A stretch of DNA of 48,702 nucleotides from JAUREX01 sp964472135 (GCA_964472135.1 CAYYJB010000009.1:1-48702); one strand, 5' to 3'. Shown: positions 34,185 through 43,075, numbered from the stretch's first letter. The notes: generated by a model not told the origin, from the letters alone. Numbers and translations: made by a program.

Positions 34185-34910
34185 ATGGCGATCCTTGACC
34201 ATCACAAGAAGATCGAGACGCACGCGACGCTCCTCCTGGTGCTCAGCTTTCTGGTCGTCACCATCGGCGGGCTCGTGCAGATCGTGCCGCTCTTCTATCT
34301 CGAGAACACGATCGAGAAGGTCGAAGGCGTGCGGCCCTACAGCCCGCTCGAACTCGCGGGCCGCGATATCTATCTGCGCGAGGGCTGCTATGTCTGCCAC
34401 AGCCAGATGATCCGCCCCATGCGGGACGAGGTCGAGCGCTACGGCCATTACAGCCTCGCGGCTGAATCGATGTATGACCACCCCTTCCAGTGGGGATCGA
34501 AGCGCACGGGGCCCGATCTCGCGCGCGTCGGCGGGCGCTATTCGGACGAATGGCACCAGGACCATTTCCGCAACGCCAAGTCGGTGGTGCCGGAATCGGT
34601 GATGCCGCCCTACGGCTTTCTCGAACGCACGCGGATCGACGCCGACCACATCGCCGATCTGATGCGCGCGCACCGCCTCGTGGGCGTGCCCTACACCGAC
34701 GAGATGATCGCCGAGGCCGAGGCCGACTTCCTCGCGCAGGCCAACCCCGACGCCGACTGGGAGGGGCTCTTGGCCCGCTATCCCGGCGCTCAGACGCGCA
34801 ACTTCGACGGGCAGGCGGAACTGACCGAGCTCGACGCCCTCATCGCCTATCTGCAGGTCCTGGGCACGATGGTCGATTTCTCGACCTTCACCCCGGACGC
34901 CAGCCGCTGA
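34185..34910 (+). CDS. ccoO: cbb3-type cytochrome c oxidase subunit II
   Basis: A 241-residue membrane-anchored periplasmic monohaem c-type cytochrome. One N-terminal span (ATLLLVLSFLVVTIGGLVQI) is uncleaved. Haem c attaches at CYVCH (68-72), with the axial Met likely in ESVMPPYGFLERT. It passes electrons to CcoN. It begins 12 bp after ccoN with GAGGACGG upstream. Confidence 0.97.
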   Translation: MAILDHHKKIETHATLLLVLSFLVVTIGGLVQIVPLFYLENTIEKVEGVRPYSPLELAGRDIYLREGCYVCHSQMIRPMRDEVERYGHYSLAAESMYDHPFQWGSKRTGPDLARVGGRYSDEWHQDHFRNAKSVVPESVMPPYGFLERTRIDADHIADLMRAHRLVGVPYTDEMIAEAEADFLAQANPDADWEGLLARYPGAQTRNFDGQAELTELDALIAYLQVLGTMVDFSTFTPDASR

Positions 34911-34920
34911 GGGGGGCGCG

Positions 34921-35127
34921 ATGGAGACCTATTCCCTCCTGCGCGGCCTCGCCGACAGCTGGGCGCTGCTCGCGCTGACGCTGATCTTCGTGGGCGTCGT
35001 CCTCTGGGCGTTCCGGCCGGGCAGCCGCGCCACCCATGACGCCGCCGCGCGCTCGATCTTTCGCAACGACGACCGGCCCGCCCGGGGCCCGACCCCGGCA
35101 CGGCCGCACAAGGAGACCCCGAGATGA
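34921..35127 (+). CDS. ccoQ: cbb3-type cytochrome c oxidase subunit CcoQ
   Basis: 68 residues with one span (SWALLALTLIFVGVVLWAF) followed by a polar tail containing FRPGSRATHDAAARSIFRND, the usual CcoQ ending. It is a small accessory subunit that stabilises the oxidase. GGGG lies just before ATG 34921, and its stop overlaps the ccoP start as ATGA. Confidence 0.92.
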   Translation: METYSLLRGLADSWALLALTLIFVGVVLWAFRPGSRATHDAAARSIFRNDDRPARGPTPARPHKETPR

Positions 35128-35999
35128 GCAAGCGCCCCGCGACGACGACCCGCCCCGGCGACCCCGGCACGACGGGCCACAGCTGGGACGGCATCGAGGA
35201 GTTCAACAACCCCCTGCCGCGCTGGTGGCTGTGGATCTTCTACGCCACCATCATCTGGGCGGTGATCTATTCGGTCGCCTATCCCGCCTGGCCGCTGCTG
35301 ACGCGCGCGACGCCCGGGGTGCTCGGCCATTCGACGCGCGCCGATGTCGCGGCCGAGATCGCGCGGTTCGATGACGCGAACGGCCCGATCAAGGCCCGGC
35401 TCATCGAGGCCGATCTGGCCGCCGTCACCGCCGACGCCGACCTCATGGGTTATGCGATGAACGCGGGCGCCGCGGTCTTTCGCACCAATTGCGCGCAATG
35501 CCACGGGGCGGGGGCGGCCGGCGTGCAGGCGGCGGGCTATCCCAACCTCCTTGATGACGACTGGCTCTGGGGCGGCACGGTCGAGGAGATCGCCTATACC
35601 GTCCGCCACGGCATCCGCAACACCGCCGACCCGGACGCGCATTTCTCGCAGATGCCCGCCTTCGGCGAGATCCTCGAACCCGCGCAGATCGATGCGGTCG
35701 TGCAGCATGTGCGCGCGATCTCGGGGCAGGAGCATGACGCGGGCCAGGCCGCCGAGGGCGCCGTCCTCTATGCCGAGAACTGCGCCTCGTGCCACGGCGA
35801 GGCAGGGCTTGGCGACCCGGCACTCGGCGCGCCGAACCTTGCCGATGCGATCTGGCTCTATGGCGGCGATGTCGCGGCGCTGACGCGCTCGGTCGCGCAG
35901 GCGCGCTATGGCGTCATGCCGAACTGGGGCGGGCGGCTCTCGGAGGACGAGATCCGCGCGGTCGCCCTCTATGTCCACGGCCTCGGCGGCGGGCAATAG
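35124..35999 (+). CDS. ccoP: cbb3-type cytochrome c oxidase subunit III (dihaem)
   Basis: A 291-residue membrane-anchored dihaem cytochrome c. The N-terminal region has HSWDGIEEFNNPLPRWWLWI followed by one span, characteristic of CcoP. Two haem sites are CAQCH (123-127) and CASCH (220-224), with axial Met in SQMPAFG (M177) and GVMPNWGG. It receives electrons from soluble cytochrome c and passes them to CcoO. ATG 35124 overlaps the ccoQ stop. Confidence 0.97.
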   Translation: MSKRPATTTRPGDPGTTGHSWDGIEEFNNPLPRWWLWIFYATIIWAVIYSVAYPAWPLLTRATPGVLGHSTRADVAAEIARFDDANGPIKARLIEADLAAVTADADLMGYAMNAGAAVFRTNCAQCHGAGAAGVQAAGYPNLLDDDWLWGGTVEEIAYTVRHGIRNTADPDAHFSQMPAFGEILEPAQIDAVVQHVRAISGQEHDAGQAAEGAVLYAENCASCHGEAGLGDPALGAPNLADAIWLYGGDVAALTRSVAQARYGVMPNWGGRLSEDEIRAVALYVHGLGGGQ

Positions 36000-36021
36000 C
36001 CCGCCCCGGCAGGAGCAGATC

Positions 36022-37467
36022 TTGAGCGACACCTCCACCCCGCCGAGCCTTTACGCCGCGCGCGAGCCCGTCTTTCCGCGCCGGGTCAAGGGTGCGTTCC
36101 GCACCGCGAAGTGGTGGATCATGGCGGTGACGCTCGGGATCTACTACCTGACGCCCTGGCTGCGCTGGGATCGCGGGCCGGAGATGCCCGGTCAGGCGGT
36201 GCTCGTCGATCTCGCCAACCGGCGCTTCTTCTTCTTCATGATCGAGATCTGGCCGCACGAGTTCTATTTCGTGGCCGGGCTTCTGATCATGGCGGGCCTC
36301 GGGCTTTTCCTCTTCACCTCGGCGGCGGGGCGGGTGTGGTGCGGCTATGCCTGCCCCCAGACGGTCTGGACCGACCTCTTCATCCTGGTCGAGCGCTGGG
36401 TCGAGGGCGACCGCAACGCGCGGCTGCGGCTCTTTCACCAGCGCTGGAACCCCGAGAAGATCCGCAAGCGCGCGGTGAAATGGACCCTCTGGCTCCTGAT
36501 CGGGCTTGCGACCGGGGGGGCGTGGGTCTTCTACTTCACCGATGCGCCGACGCTCGCGCGCGATCTGCTCGCGTTTCAGGCCCACCCCGTCGCCTATACG
36601 ACGATGGCGATCCTGACCGCCACGACCTTCGCCTTCGGCGGTTTCGCGCGCGAGCAGATCTGCATCTATGCCTGCCCCTGGCCGCGCATCCAGGCCGCGA
36701 TGATGGACGAGGACACGATCACCATCGCCTATCGCGAGTGGCGCGGAGAGCCGCGCGGCAAGTTGCAGAAGGGGGCGGCGGCCCCCCCCGAGGGGCAGGG
36801 CGACTGCATCGACTGCATGGCCTGCGTCAACGTCTGCCCGATGGGCATCGACATCCGCAACGGCCAGCAGCTCGCCTGCATCACCTGCGGACTCTGCATC
36901 GATGCGTGCAACGACGTGATGGAGCGCATCGGCAGGCCGCGCGACCTGATCGGCTATCTCGCGCTCACCGATGAGACTGCCGAGCGCGCGGGGCGGGCGC
37001 CGAAGCCCGTCTGGCAGCATGTGCTGCGCCCGCGCACGATCCTTTATACCGCGCTCTGGGCGGCGGTCGGGGTGGGGCTGACGGTTGCGCTGTTCCTGCG
37101 GCCCGACATCGACGTGAACGTGACGCCCGTGCGCAACCCGACCTTCGTGACCCTCTCGGACGGGGCGATCCGCAACACCTACGACATCCGCCTGCGCAAC
37201 CTCGCGCTTGAACCGCGCGCCTTTGCCATCACGGCCGCCGCGTCGGCGGGGGCACCCCCCACGGTCGCGATCGAGGGGGCAGAGGGGCAGGTCGTGACGG
37301 TCGGCGCCAACGAGACGGCGCAGCTGCGCCTCTACCTCGTCGCGCCCTCGGGCAGCACGCTCGCGCGGACCGAGCGCAGCGACATCGGGCTCTGGGTGCA
37401 GGCCGAGGGCAGCGCCGACCGCATCGGCATCGAGACGATCTTCAACGGCAATCCGGCCGCGAACTAG
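36022..37467 (+). CDS. ccoG: cbb3 oxidase assembly protein CcoG (RdxA/RdxB/FixG)
   Basis: 481 residues starting at TTG 36022, with AGGAG seven bases upstream; the frame is open earlier but overlaps ccoP. A polytopic membrane protein with several spans and a [4Fe-4S] ferredoxin-like domain (CIDCMACVNVCPMGIDI and ACITCGLCIDACNDV). An NosR/NapH-like region with CGYACPQTVWTD and CIYACPWPRIQ is also present, as is a C-terminal periplasmic domain. CcoG reduces Cu(II) to Cu(I) for CuB insertion in work on Rhodobacter. It is the first gene of ccoGHIS. Confidence 0.94.
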   Translation: MSDTSTPPSLYAAREPVFPRRVKGAFRTAKWWIMAVTLGIYYLTPWLRWDRGPEMPGQAVLVDLANRRFFFFMIEIWPHEFYFVAGLLIMAGLGLFLFTSAAGRVWCGYACPQTVWTDLFILVERWVEGDRNARLRLFHQRWNPEKIRKRAVKWTLWLLIGLATGGAWVFYFTDAPTLARDLLAFQAHPVAYTTMAILTATTFAFGGFAREQICIYACPWPRIQAAMMDEDTITIAYREWRGEPRGKLQKGAAAPPEGQGDCIDCMACVNVCPMGIDIRNGQQLACITCGLCIDACNDVMERIGRPRDLIGYLALTDETAERAGRAPKPVWQHVLRPRTILYTALWAAVGVGLTVALFLRPDIDVNVTPVRNPTFVTLSDGAIRNTYDIRLRNLALEPRAFAITAAASAGAPPTVAIEGAEGQVVTVGANETAQLRLYLVAPSGSTLARTERSDIGLWVQAEGSADRIGIETIFNGNPAAN

Positions 37468-37476
37468 GGGCAGCGC

Positions 37477-37932
37477 ATGAAAGAGATCACGGGGCGTTTC
37501 GTTCTGGCCGTCGTCGGGGGGGCGTTCGGCATCATCATCGCGGTCAACCTCGCGCTGGCGTGGTTCGCGGTCACGACCTTTCCGGGGCTCGAGGTCGCGA
37601 ATTCCTATGTCGCGAGCCAGAAGTTCGAGGCCGCGCGCGCCGCCCAGCGCGCGCTCGGCTGGGAGGTGCTGCTCGACTATCGCGAGGGGGCGCTCAAGCT
37701 CGACCTGCGCGAGGAGGCGACGGGCCTGCCCGCCGACGTCGCCGGGTTGCGGCTCAGCGTCGGGCGGACGACGACCGCGCGCGCCGATGCCGAACCGGCC
37801 GTCACCGGGGCGGGCGGATCCTATCTTGCGCCGATCGCCCTCGGTCCGGGGCTGTGGCGCGTGACGATCGAGGCCGAGGCGCGCGACGGCACGCGCTTCA
37901 GCCAGCGTCACGAGATCTTCGTGCGGGGCTGA
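37477..37932 (+). CDS. ccoH: cbb3 oxidase assembly protein CcoH (FixH)
   Basis: A 151-residue membrane protein with one N-terminal span (FVLAVVGGAFGIIIAVNLAL) and a periplasmic beta-type domain, the standard FixH design. CcoH helps assemble or stabilise the CcoNOP complex. The N-terminal MKEITGRFVLAVVGGAFGII matches the family. It starts 9 bp after ccoG and ends two bases before ccoI. Confidence 0.9.
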   Translation: MKEITGRFVLAVVGGAFGIIIAVNLALAWFAVTTFPGLEVANSYVASQKFEAARAAQRALGWEVLLDYREGALKLDLREEATGLPADVAGLRLSVGRTTTARADAEPAVTGAGGSYLAPIALGPGLWRVTIEAEARDGTRFSQRHEIFVRG

Positions 37933-37934
37933 GG

Positions 37935-40142
37935 ATGAGCGCCCCCCTTGCCCTTGCCGAGGCGCCCGGGCTGGCAGCCTGCCCGGCCTGCGCTGTGGCG
38001 CCCGCGGCCATCGCGCAGGGCTCGCGCCATGCCGCGGGGCGCGCGCGGATCGTGCTGTCGGTGCCGGCCGCCCATTGCGCGGCCTGCATCGGCGCGGTCG
38101 AGGGCGCGGTCGCGGCGCTGCCGGGGGTGCGCGGGGCGCGGCTCAACCTCACGCTGCGGCGGCTTTATGTCGATGCGGCGCCGGATGTCGGCGCGGAGGC
38201 GATCGTCGCCGCGCTGGCGCGAGCGGGCTACGAGGGGTTCGAGCTCGATGCCGCGACCCTCGCCGCGGTCGAGACCGACGCCGAGGGGCGCGACCTCATG
38301 ATGCGCCTCGGCGTCGCGGGCTTCGCGATGATGAACGTGATGCTCCTGTCGGTGGCGGTCTGGTCGGGGGCCGAGGCCGCGACGCGCGATCTCTTCCACT
38401 GGATCTCGGGCGCGATCGCGCTGCCCACGGTCGCCTTCGCGGGCCAGCCCTTCTTCCGCTCGGCGCTGCAGGCGCTGCGGGCGCGCCGGCTCGGCATGGA
38501 TGTGCCGATCTCGCTCGCGCTCATCCTCGCCTCGGCGATCTCGGTCTACGAGACGCTGCATTCGGGGCGGCATGCCTATTTCGATGCCGCGGTGATGCTG
38601 GCCTTCTTCCTGCTCGCGGGGCGCTATCTCGACCATCGCACGCGCGCCATCGCGCGCTCGGCTGCTCAGGAGCTCGCGGCGCTCGAGGTGCCGCGCGCCA
38701 TCCGCCTCGGCCCCGCGGGGGATGAGGTGGTCGCGATCGAGGCGCTGGCGCCGGGCGATCTGGTGCGCGTCCTGCCGGGCGCCCGCATCCCCGTCGATGG
38801 CACCATCGAGACGGGCGAGAGCGAGATCGACCGCGCGCTGCTGACGGGCGAATCGATGCCCCAGCCCGCCGCCCCCGGCCTTGCCGTCGGCGCGGGCGAG
38901 ATGAACCTCACGGGTGCCCTCGTGGTGCGGGTGACGGCGGCCGGCGCGGCGACGACGCTGCGCCGCATGGCCGATCTCGTGGCCTTGGCCGAGGCGGCGC
39001 GCACGCGCTACACCTCGCTCGCCGATCGCGCGGCGCGCGCCTATTCGCCGATCGTGCATGTCGTGGCGTTGGCCTCGCTCGGGGGCTGGCTGCAGGTGAC
39101 GGGGGGCGATTGGCGCGTCGCGCTCAATGTCGCGGCGGCGGTGCTGATCATCACCTGCCCCTGCGCCCTCGGACTTGCGGTGCCGGCGGTGGTGACGGCG
39201 GCATCGGGGCGGCTCTATCGGGCGGGGCTCCTCATCAAGTCGGGAACCGCGCTCGAACGTCTGGCCGAGGTCGATACGGTCGTCCTCGACAAGACCGGCA
39301 CGCTCACGCTTGGCGCGCCGCGGCCCGTGAACCTCGATGCGCTGCCGCCCGGGGCGCTCGCGCTTGCCGCCGCACTCGGGGCGGGGTCGGCGCATCCGCT
39401 GGCGCAGGCGCTCGTTACCGCGGCCCGGGCGCGGGGCGTCGCGCCGGCCGGGGTGGAGGATCTGCGCGAGGTGCCGGGGCAGGGCATCGAAGGGCTCTGG
39501 CAGGGTGGCAGGGTGCGGCTCGGCCGCGCCGCATGGGTCGGCGCCGAGACGGCCGGGGGCGCCGCCACCGCGACATGGCTCGGCCGCCCCGACGGCGCGC
39601 CCCTTCCCTTCGTCTTCGAGGACAGCCTGCGCCCTGGGGCCGAGACGCTGGTGCGCGAGCTGCGCGCGCAGGGGATGCGCGTGCTGCTGCTCTCGGGCGA
39701 TGCCGAGGGTCCGGTCGCCGCCATGGCGGCGCGGCTTGGCATCGCGGAGCACGCGGCGGGCGTGCTGCCGCACGAGAAGGTCGCGCGCGTCGCGGCCCTC
39801 GCGGCCGAGGGGCGGCGCGTCCTGATGCTGGGCGATGGCCTCAACGACACGGGCGCTCTGGCGGCCGCACATGTCTCGATCTCGCCGGCCTCGGGGCTCG
39901 ATGCGGCGCGTGCGGCCTCGGACATCGTGCTGATGGGGCGCGATCTTGCGCCCGTCGGACCCGCGATCCGGACCGCGCGCCTCTCGGTCCGGCGCATCCG
40001 AGAGAATTTCGCCCTCTCGGCCCTCTACAACATCGTCGCGGTGCCGGTCGCGATCGTGGGGCTGGCGAGCCCGCTGCTCGCGGCGCTGGCGATGTCGCTC
40101 TCCTCCGTCACCGTCACGCTCAACGCGCTGCGGTTGCGCTGA
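37935..40142 (+). CDS. ccoI: Copper-translocating P-type ATPase for cbb3 assembly (CcoI/FixI)
   Basis: A 735-residue P1B-type ATPase. The N-terminal metal-binding domain has HCAAC (C48, C51) and an additional CPAC at 16-19. The membrane domain carries the CPC motif (ITCPCALG), with TGES in the actuator and DKTGT, HPLAQALV and GDGLNDTGAL in the catalytic domain. It exports Cu to the periplasm for CuB loading (CopA2-like). It starts two bases after ccoH, and its stop overlaps ccoS (TGATG). Confidence 0.95.
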   Translation: MSAPLALAEAPGLAACPACAVAPAAIAQGSRHAAGRARIVLSVPAAHCAACIGAVEGAVAALPGVRGARLNLTLRRLYVDAAPDVGAEAIVAALARAGYEGFELDAATLAAVETDAEGRDLMMRLGVAGFAMMNVMLLSVAVWSGAEAATRDLFHWISGAIALPTVAFAGQPFFRSALQALRARRLGMDVPISLALILASAISVYETLHSGRHAYFDAAVMLAFFLLAGRYLDHRTRAIARSAAQELAALEVPRAIRLGPAGDEVVAIEALAPGDLVRVLPGARIPVDGTIETGESEIDRALLTGESMPQPAAPGLAVGAGEMNLTGALVVRVTAAGAATTLRRMADLVALAEAARTRYTSLADRAARAYSPIVHVVALASLGGWLQVTGGDWRVALNVAAAVLIITCPCALGLAVPAVVTAASGRLYRAGLLIKSGTALERLAEVDTVVLDKTGTLTLGAPRPVNLDALPPGALALAAALGAGSAHPLAQALVTAARARGVAPAGVEDLREVPGQGIEGLWQGGRVRLGRAAWVGAETAGGAATATWLGRPDGAPLPFVFEDSLRPGAETLVRELRAQGMRVLLLSGDAEGPVAAMAARLGIAEHAAGVLPHEKVARVAALAAEGRRVLMLGDGLNDTGALAAAHVSISPASGLDAARAASDIVLMGRDLAPVGPAIRTARLSVRRIRENFALSALYNIVAVPVAIVGLASPLLAALAMSLSSVTVTLNALRLR

Positions 40143-40300
40143 TGGAGGTGCTCGCGATCCTCATCCCGGTGTCGCTGATCCTGGGCGGGGTCGGGCTCGG
40201 GGCCTTCTTCTGGACGCTGCGCGCGCGCCAGTATGACGATCCCGAGGGCGACGCCCGCCGCATCCTGACCGAGGAGTGGGACGACCGGCCCAAACCCTGA
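40142..40300 (+). CDS. ccoS: cbb3 oxidase assembly protein CcoS
   Basis: A 52-residue protein with one span (VLAILIPVSLILGGVGLGAF), then FFWTLRARQYDDPEGDARRI, the CcoS signature, ending ILTEEWDDRP. It is needed for cofactor insertion into CcoN. ATG 40142 overlaps the ccoI TGA. It is the last gene of the cco block. Confidence 0.94.
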   Translation: MEVLAILIPVSLILGGVGLGAFFWTLRARQYDDPEGDARRILTEEWDDRPKP

Positions 40301-40354
40301 CGCCCGCCCCCGATGCCCCTTGCCGCCCCGAGCGCTGCGGCCTAGGGATGGAAC

Positions 40355-41167
40355 ATGCGGATCCTCTTTCTCGGCGATGTCGTGGGCAGGACGGGGCGCG
40401 GCGCGCTGGCCGAGGCGCTGCCGCGGCTGCGGGCGGAGCTTGTGCTCGATTTCGCCATCGTCAACGCCGAGAACGCCTCGGGCGGCATGGGGCTGACGGC
40501 TGCGGACGCGCAGGCGATCCTGGCCGCGGGCGCCGATTGCATCACGCTCGGCGATCATGCCTTCGACCAGCCCGAGATGCTGTCGTTCATCGAAGGGGAG
40601 CCGCGCATCCTCAGGCCGCTCAACTATGCGCGCGCGGCACCGGGGCAGGGGGCGCGCGTCTTCACGACCGCCGCCGGGCGGCGCGTCCTCGTGGCGCAGG
40701 CGCTCGGTCAGGTGTTCATGAAGCGGCCCTTCGACGATCCCTTCTCGGCCGTCGCCGCCGTCTTGCAGGCCCATCCGCTGGGGGGCGCGGTCGATGCCGC
40801 CGTGATCGACATCCATGCCGAGGCGACATCGGAAAAGACGGCGATGGGCCATTGGTGCGACGGCCGCGCGAGCCTTGTCGTGGGCACGCATACCCATGTG
40901 CCGACGGCGGATGCGCGCATCCTGCCGGGCGGGACCGCCTATCTGACCGACGCCGGCATGTGCGGCGATTACGATTCGGTCATCGGCATGGACAAGGCTG
41001 AACCGCTGCGCCGCTTCATCACCCAGATGCCCAAGGGCCGCTTCGAACCCGCCCGCGGCCCCGCCACCCTCTGCGGCGTTCTGGTCGAGACCGACGAGCG
41101 CAGCGGGCGCGCGGTAGCGGTCGCGCCGCTGCGGACGGGCGGGCTTCTTGCCCCGGCCGGGGCCTGA
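40355..41167 (+). CDS. YmdB-like metallophosphoesterase (TIGR00282 family)
   Basis: A 270-residue cytosolic protein. Metal-binding and catalytic motifs are GDVVGRTGRGAL at the start, NAENASGG near residue 37, GDHAFD, IDIHAEATSEK and VGTHTHVPTADARIL. Family members are cyclic-nucleotide phosphodiesterases or phosphatases with two metals (YmdB of Bacillus hydrolyses 2',3'- and 3',5'-cAMP). The substrate here is not known. ATG 40355 follows AGGGATGG. It may be cotranscribed with the EamA gene. Confidence 0.88.
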   Translation: MRILFLGDVVGRTGRGALAEALPRLRAELVLDFAIVNAENASGGMGLTAADAQAILAAGADCITLGDHAFDQPEMLSFIEGEPRILRPLNYARAAPGQGARVFTTAAGRRVLVAQALGQVFMKRPFDDPFSAVAAVLQAHPLGGAVDAAVIDIHAEATSEKTAMGHWCDGRASLVVGTHTHVPTADARILPGGTAYLTDAGMCGDYDSVIGMDKAEPLRRFITQMPKGRFEPARGPATLCGVLVETDERSGRAVAVAPLRTGGLLAPAGA

Positions 41168-41174
41168 GCGGATC

Positions 41175-42080
41175 GTGCGGCCGCGCGAGCGCGCGCTTGC
41201 CTTTCTCGCGCTCATCCTCTTCGGAGCGGGGTGGGGGCTGTCGGCACCGCTCCTGAAGGTCGTTATCGGCGAGGGGTATCGCGGCTTCGGCATCCTCTTT
41301 TGGCAGCATCTGGCGGGGGCCGCGATCATCTTCGCGCTCTTGCGACTGCGCGGGCTTGGGCTGCCGCTGCGCCCCCGTGCCTTGCGCATCTATGCCGCGA
41401 TCGCGGCCTTCGGCGTTTTCGTGCCGTCATCGGCCACCGTGCACGCCGCCCCGCACCTGCCGGCCGGGGTACTGTCGGTCATCGTCTCGATGACGCCGGT
41501 CATGGCCTTCGCGATCGCGCTGGCGCTTGGGCGCGACCGGCCGAGCGTGCCGCGCCTTGCGGGCCTCGCGCTCGGGGTCGGGGGCATCGCGCTCATGGCG
41601 CTGCCCGGGTCGAGCCTGCCCGATCCCGCGATGCTGCCCTTCGTGCTGCTCGCGATCGTGACGCCGCTCAGCTACGCCGTCGAGAGCAGCGTCGTGGGCG
41701 GCTATGCCTCGGCCGGCCTCGATCCGGTTCAGGCGGTCTGCGGGGCCTATGTGCTGTGCGTGCCGGTTGGCCTCGCGCTCGCGCTCGCAGAGGGCACCCT
41801 CGCGGCACCCACGGCGGGGGTTGGTTTCGGGGCGATGCTGCTCGCGGTGTTCGTCAACTCGCTCGTCTATGCGGGCTATGTCTGGCTGGTCGGGCGCACG
41901 GGCGCGGTCTTTGCCTCGCAGGTCGCCTATCTTGTCACGGCCTTCGGCCTGATCTGGTCGATGGGTCTTTTGGGGGAACGCTACGGCGCGGGGCTGTGGG
42001 TCGCCTTCGCGGTGCTATTCGCGGGGATGGCGCTCGTGCAGCCGCGCGGCCCGGCGCGCTCAGCCAAGGCCGACCTCTGA
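41175..42080 (+). CDS. EamA/DMT-family transporter
   Basis: A 301-residue protein with ten predicted spans in two five-helix repeats (first FLALILFGAGWGLSAPLLKV; second LSYAVESSVVGGY and LVYAGYVWLVGRTGAV). This is the EamA drug/metabolite exporter architecture. The substrate is unknown. GTG 41175 is chosen as the start because it begins just before the first span (VRPRERALAFL). Its 3' end overlaps hisI by 21 bp in a convergent pair. Confidence 0.85.
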   Translation: MRPRERALAFLALILFGAGWGLSAPLLKVVIGEGYRGFGILFWQHLAGAAIIFALLRLRGLGLPLRPRALRIYAAIAAFGVFVPSSATVHAAPHLPAGVLSVIVSMTPVMAFAIALALGRDRPSVPRLAGLALGVGGIALMALPGSSLPDPAMLPFVLLAIVTPLSYAVESSVVGGYASAGLDPVQAVCGAYVLCVPVGLALALAEGTLAAPTAGVGFGAMLLAVFVNSLVYAGYVWLVGRTGAVFASQVAYLVTAFGLIWSMGLLGERYGAGLWVAFAVLFAGMALVQPRGPARSAKADL

Positions 42081-42407
42081 TCCGTCCCGCAGCGCGGTGT
42101 GAAAGCAGCTTCGCGCCCCGGTGTGGCAGGCGGGCCCCGTCTGCGCGACCCGCAGGAGCAGGCAGTCGCGGTCGCAATCGAGGCGCATCTCGACCAGGCG
42201 CTGGTGGTGGCCCGAGGTCTCGCCCTTGATCCAGAAGCTCTGGCGCGAGCGCGACCAATAGGTCACCCGTCCCGTCTCCAGCGTGCGCGCGACGGCCTCG
42301 GCGTTCATCCAGGCGAGCATGAGGACCTCGCCGGTCGTATCGTCCTGCGCGATGGCAGGGATGAGGCCGTCGCGATCGTAGCGCAGTGTCGCGGGGTCGA
42401 AGGGCAT
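42060..42407 (-). CDS. hisI: Phosphoribosyl-AMP cyclohydrolase
   Basis: 115 residues, a monofunctional HisI without the HisE domain, opening the purine ring of PR-AMP in histidine synthesis. Zn ligands are visible as the cysteines of LDCDRDCLLL and ACHTGARSCF, with LMLAWMNAEAV and RVTYWSRSRQSFW in between. It is a cytosolic dimer. It is divergent from the scaffold gene (62 bp apart) and separate from hisD. Confidence 0.95.
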   Translation of the reverse strand: MPFDPATLRYDRDGLIPAIAQDDTTGEVLMLAWMNAEAVARTLETGRVTYWSRSRQSFWIKGETSGHHQRLVEMRLDCDRDCLLLRVAQTGPACHTGARSCFHTALRDGSEVGLG

Positions 42408-42469
42408 GGGGTTCTTTTCTTTGCCGGATCCGGCGCCTATCTTGGCACCGTTCGCGGGCGGAGGGAACC

Positions 42470-42922
42470 ATGGCCGACGATGATCTGATGCGGCTCTATT
42501 CGGGGAGGATCCTCGCGCTTGCGGCCGACATCCCGCATCTGGGGCGGCTGAGCGCGCCGCAGGGCAGCGCGCGGCGCCGCTCGCCGCTCTGCGGCTCGAC
42601 CGTGACGGCGGATGTGACGCTGGCGGGCGGCCGGGTCGCCGCGTTTGGCCAGGATGTGAAGGCCTGCGCGCTGGGCCAGGCGGCGGCGGCGGTGGTGGGC
42701 GGGGCGGTGATCGGGCAGAGCCCGGCCGAGCTTGCCGCGGCCCGCGACGCGCTGCGCGCCATGCTGACCGAGGCGGGCCCCGTGCCCCCCGCCCCTTTCG
42801 GCGGGTTCGAGGCGCTCTTGCCGGCGCGCGACTTCCGCAACCGCCACGCCTCGATCCTGCTCGCGATCGAGGCCGCGGCCGAAGCCGCCGATGCGGCGGC
42901 CGCTCAGCCCGGGAACGCGTAG
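42470..42922 (+). CDS. NifU/IscU-like iron-sulfur scaffold family protein, lacking the third conserved cysteine
   Basis: 150 residues with GGAGGG before ATG 42470. The N-terminal half matches the NifU-N fold, with cysteines C41 (SPLCGSTVTAD) and C66 (DVKACALGQAAA). Where IscU or SufU has a third cluster Cys, the C-terminal region reads LLPARDFRNRHASILLAIEA with no cysteine. The protein therefore may not hold a cluster like IscU. It is a common alphaproteobacterial variant in my memory of the family. Its end overlaps the convergent micropeptide gene by 19 bp. Confidence 0.8.
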   Translation: MADDDLMRLYSGRILALAADIPHLGRLSAPQGSARRRSPLCGSTVTADVTLAGGRVAAFGQDVKACALGQAAAAVVGGAVIGQSPAELAAARDALRAMLTEAGPVPPAPFGGFEALLPARDFRNRHASILLAIEAAAEAADAAAAQPGNA

Positions 42923-43020
42923 AGCGCGACGATCAGCAGCGCGAAGAGGGCAAGGGCCCCGGCGGCATCCTCGGCCGCACGGGCGGGGCTGGAAAACAGG
43001 GCGACAAGGGCGCGGCGCAT
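42904..43020 (-). CDS. Candidate SOS-induced 38-residue membrane micropeptide
   Basis: A 39-codon ORF starts at ATG 43020, with AGGAGG seven bases upstream, and ends at TGA 42904-42906. The peptide starts MRRALVALFSSPARAAED (basic, cytosolic side) and continues into one strongly hydrophobic segment (GALALFALLIVALYAF, 21-36), ending in PG. It is thus a single-span inner-membrane peptide with a positive N-terminus inside. The leader carries two exact GTTC-N7-GTTC LexA boxes. Another frame through the same DNA gives a proline-rich shadow. Function is unknown; a cell-division inhibitor (SidA-like) or a depolarising peptide (TisB-like) are possibilities by analogy, not by sequence similarity. Confidence 0.7.
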   Translation of the reverse strand: MRRALVALFSSPARAAEDAAGALALFALLIVALYAFPG

Positions 43021-43037
43021 CGGGGTTCCTCCTGCAT

Positions 43038-43052
43038 GTTCCTCATGTGTTC
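43038..43052 (+). promoter_or_regulatory. SOS (LexA) box, proximal
   Basis: GTTCCTCATGTGTTC is an exact GTTC-N7-GTTC, the alphaproteobacterial LexA consensus. It is 18 bp upstream of the micropeptide start and overlaps the expected -10 region. Confidence 0.8.
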
Positions 43053-43069
43053 CATGTTCTGGCGGCACA

Positions 43070-43075
43070 TGTCAA
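43070..43075 (-). promoter_or_regulatory. Candidate -35 element TTGACA for the micropeptide
   Basis: TTGACA on the minus strand lies directly between the two LexA boxes. A 17-bp spacer leads to GAACAC, a weak -10 inside the proximal box. LexA on either box would block the promoter. Confidence 0.45.

Noticed and set aside
42919..43070. Alternative frame over the micropeptide with several ATGs (about 34-45 residues)
   Set aside because: Its product is proline/cysteine-rich with no span, and none of its ATGs has a Shine-Dalgarno sequence as good as that of ATG 43020.
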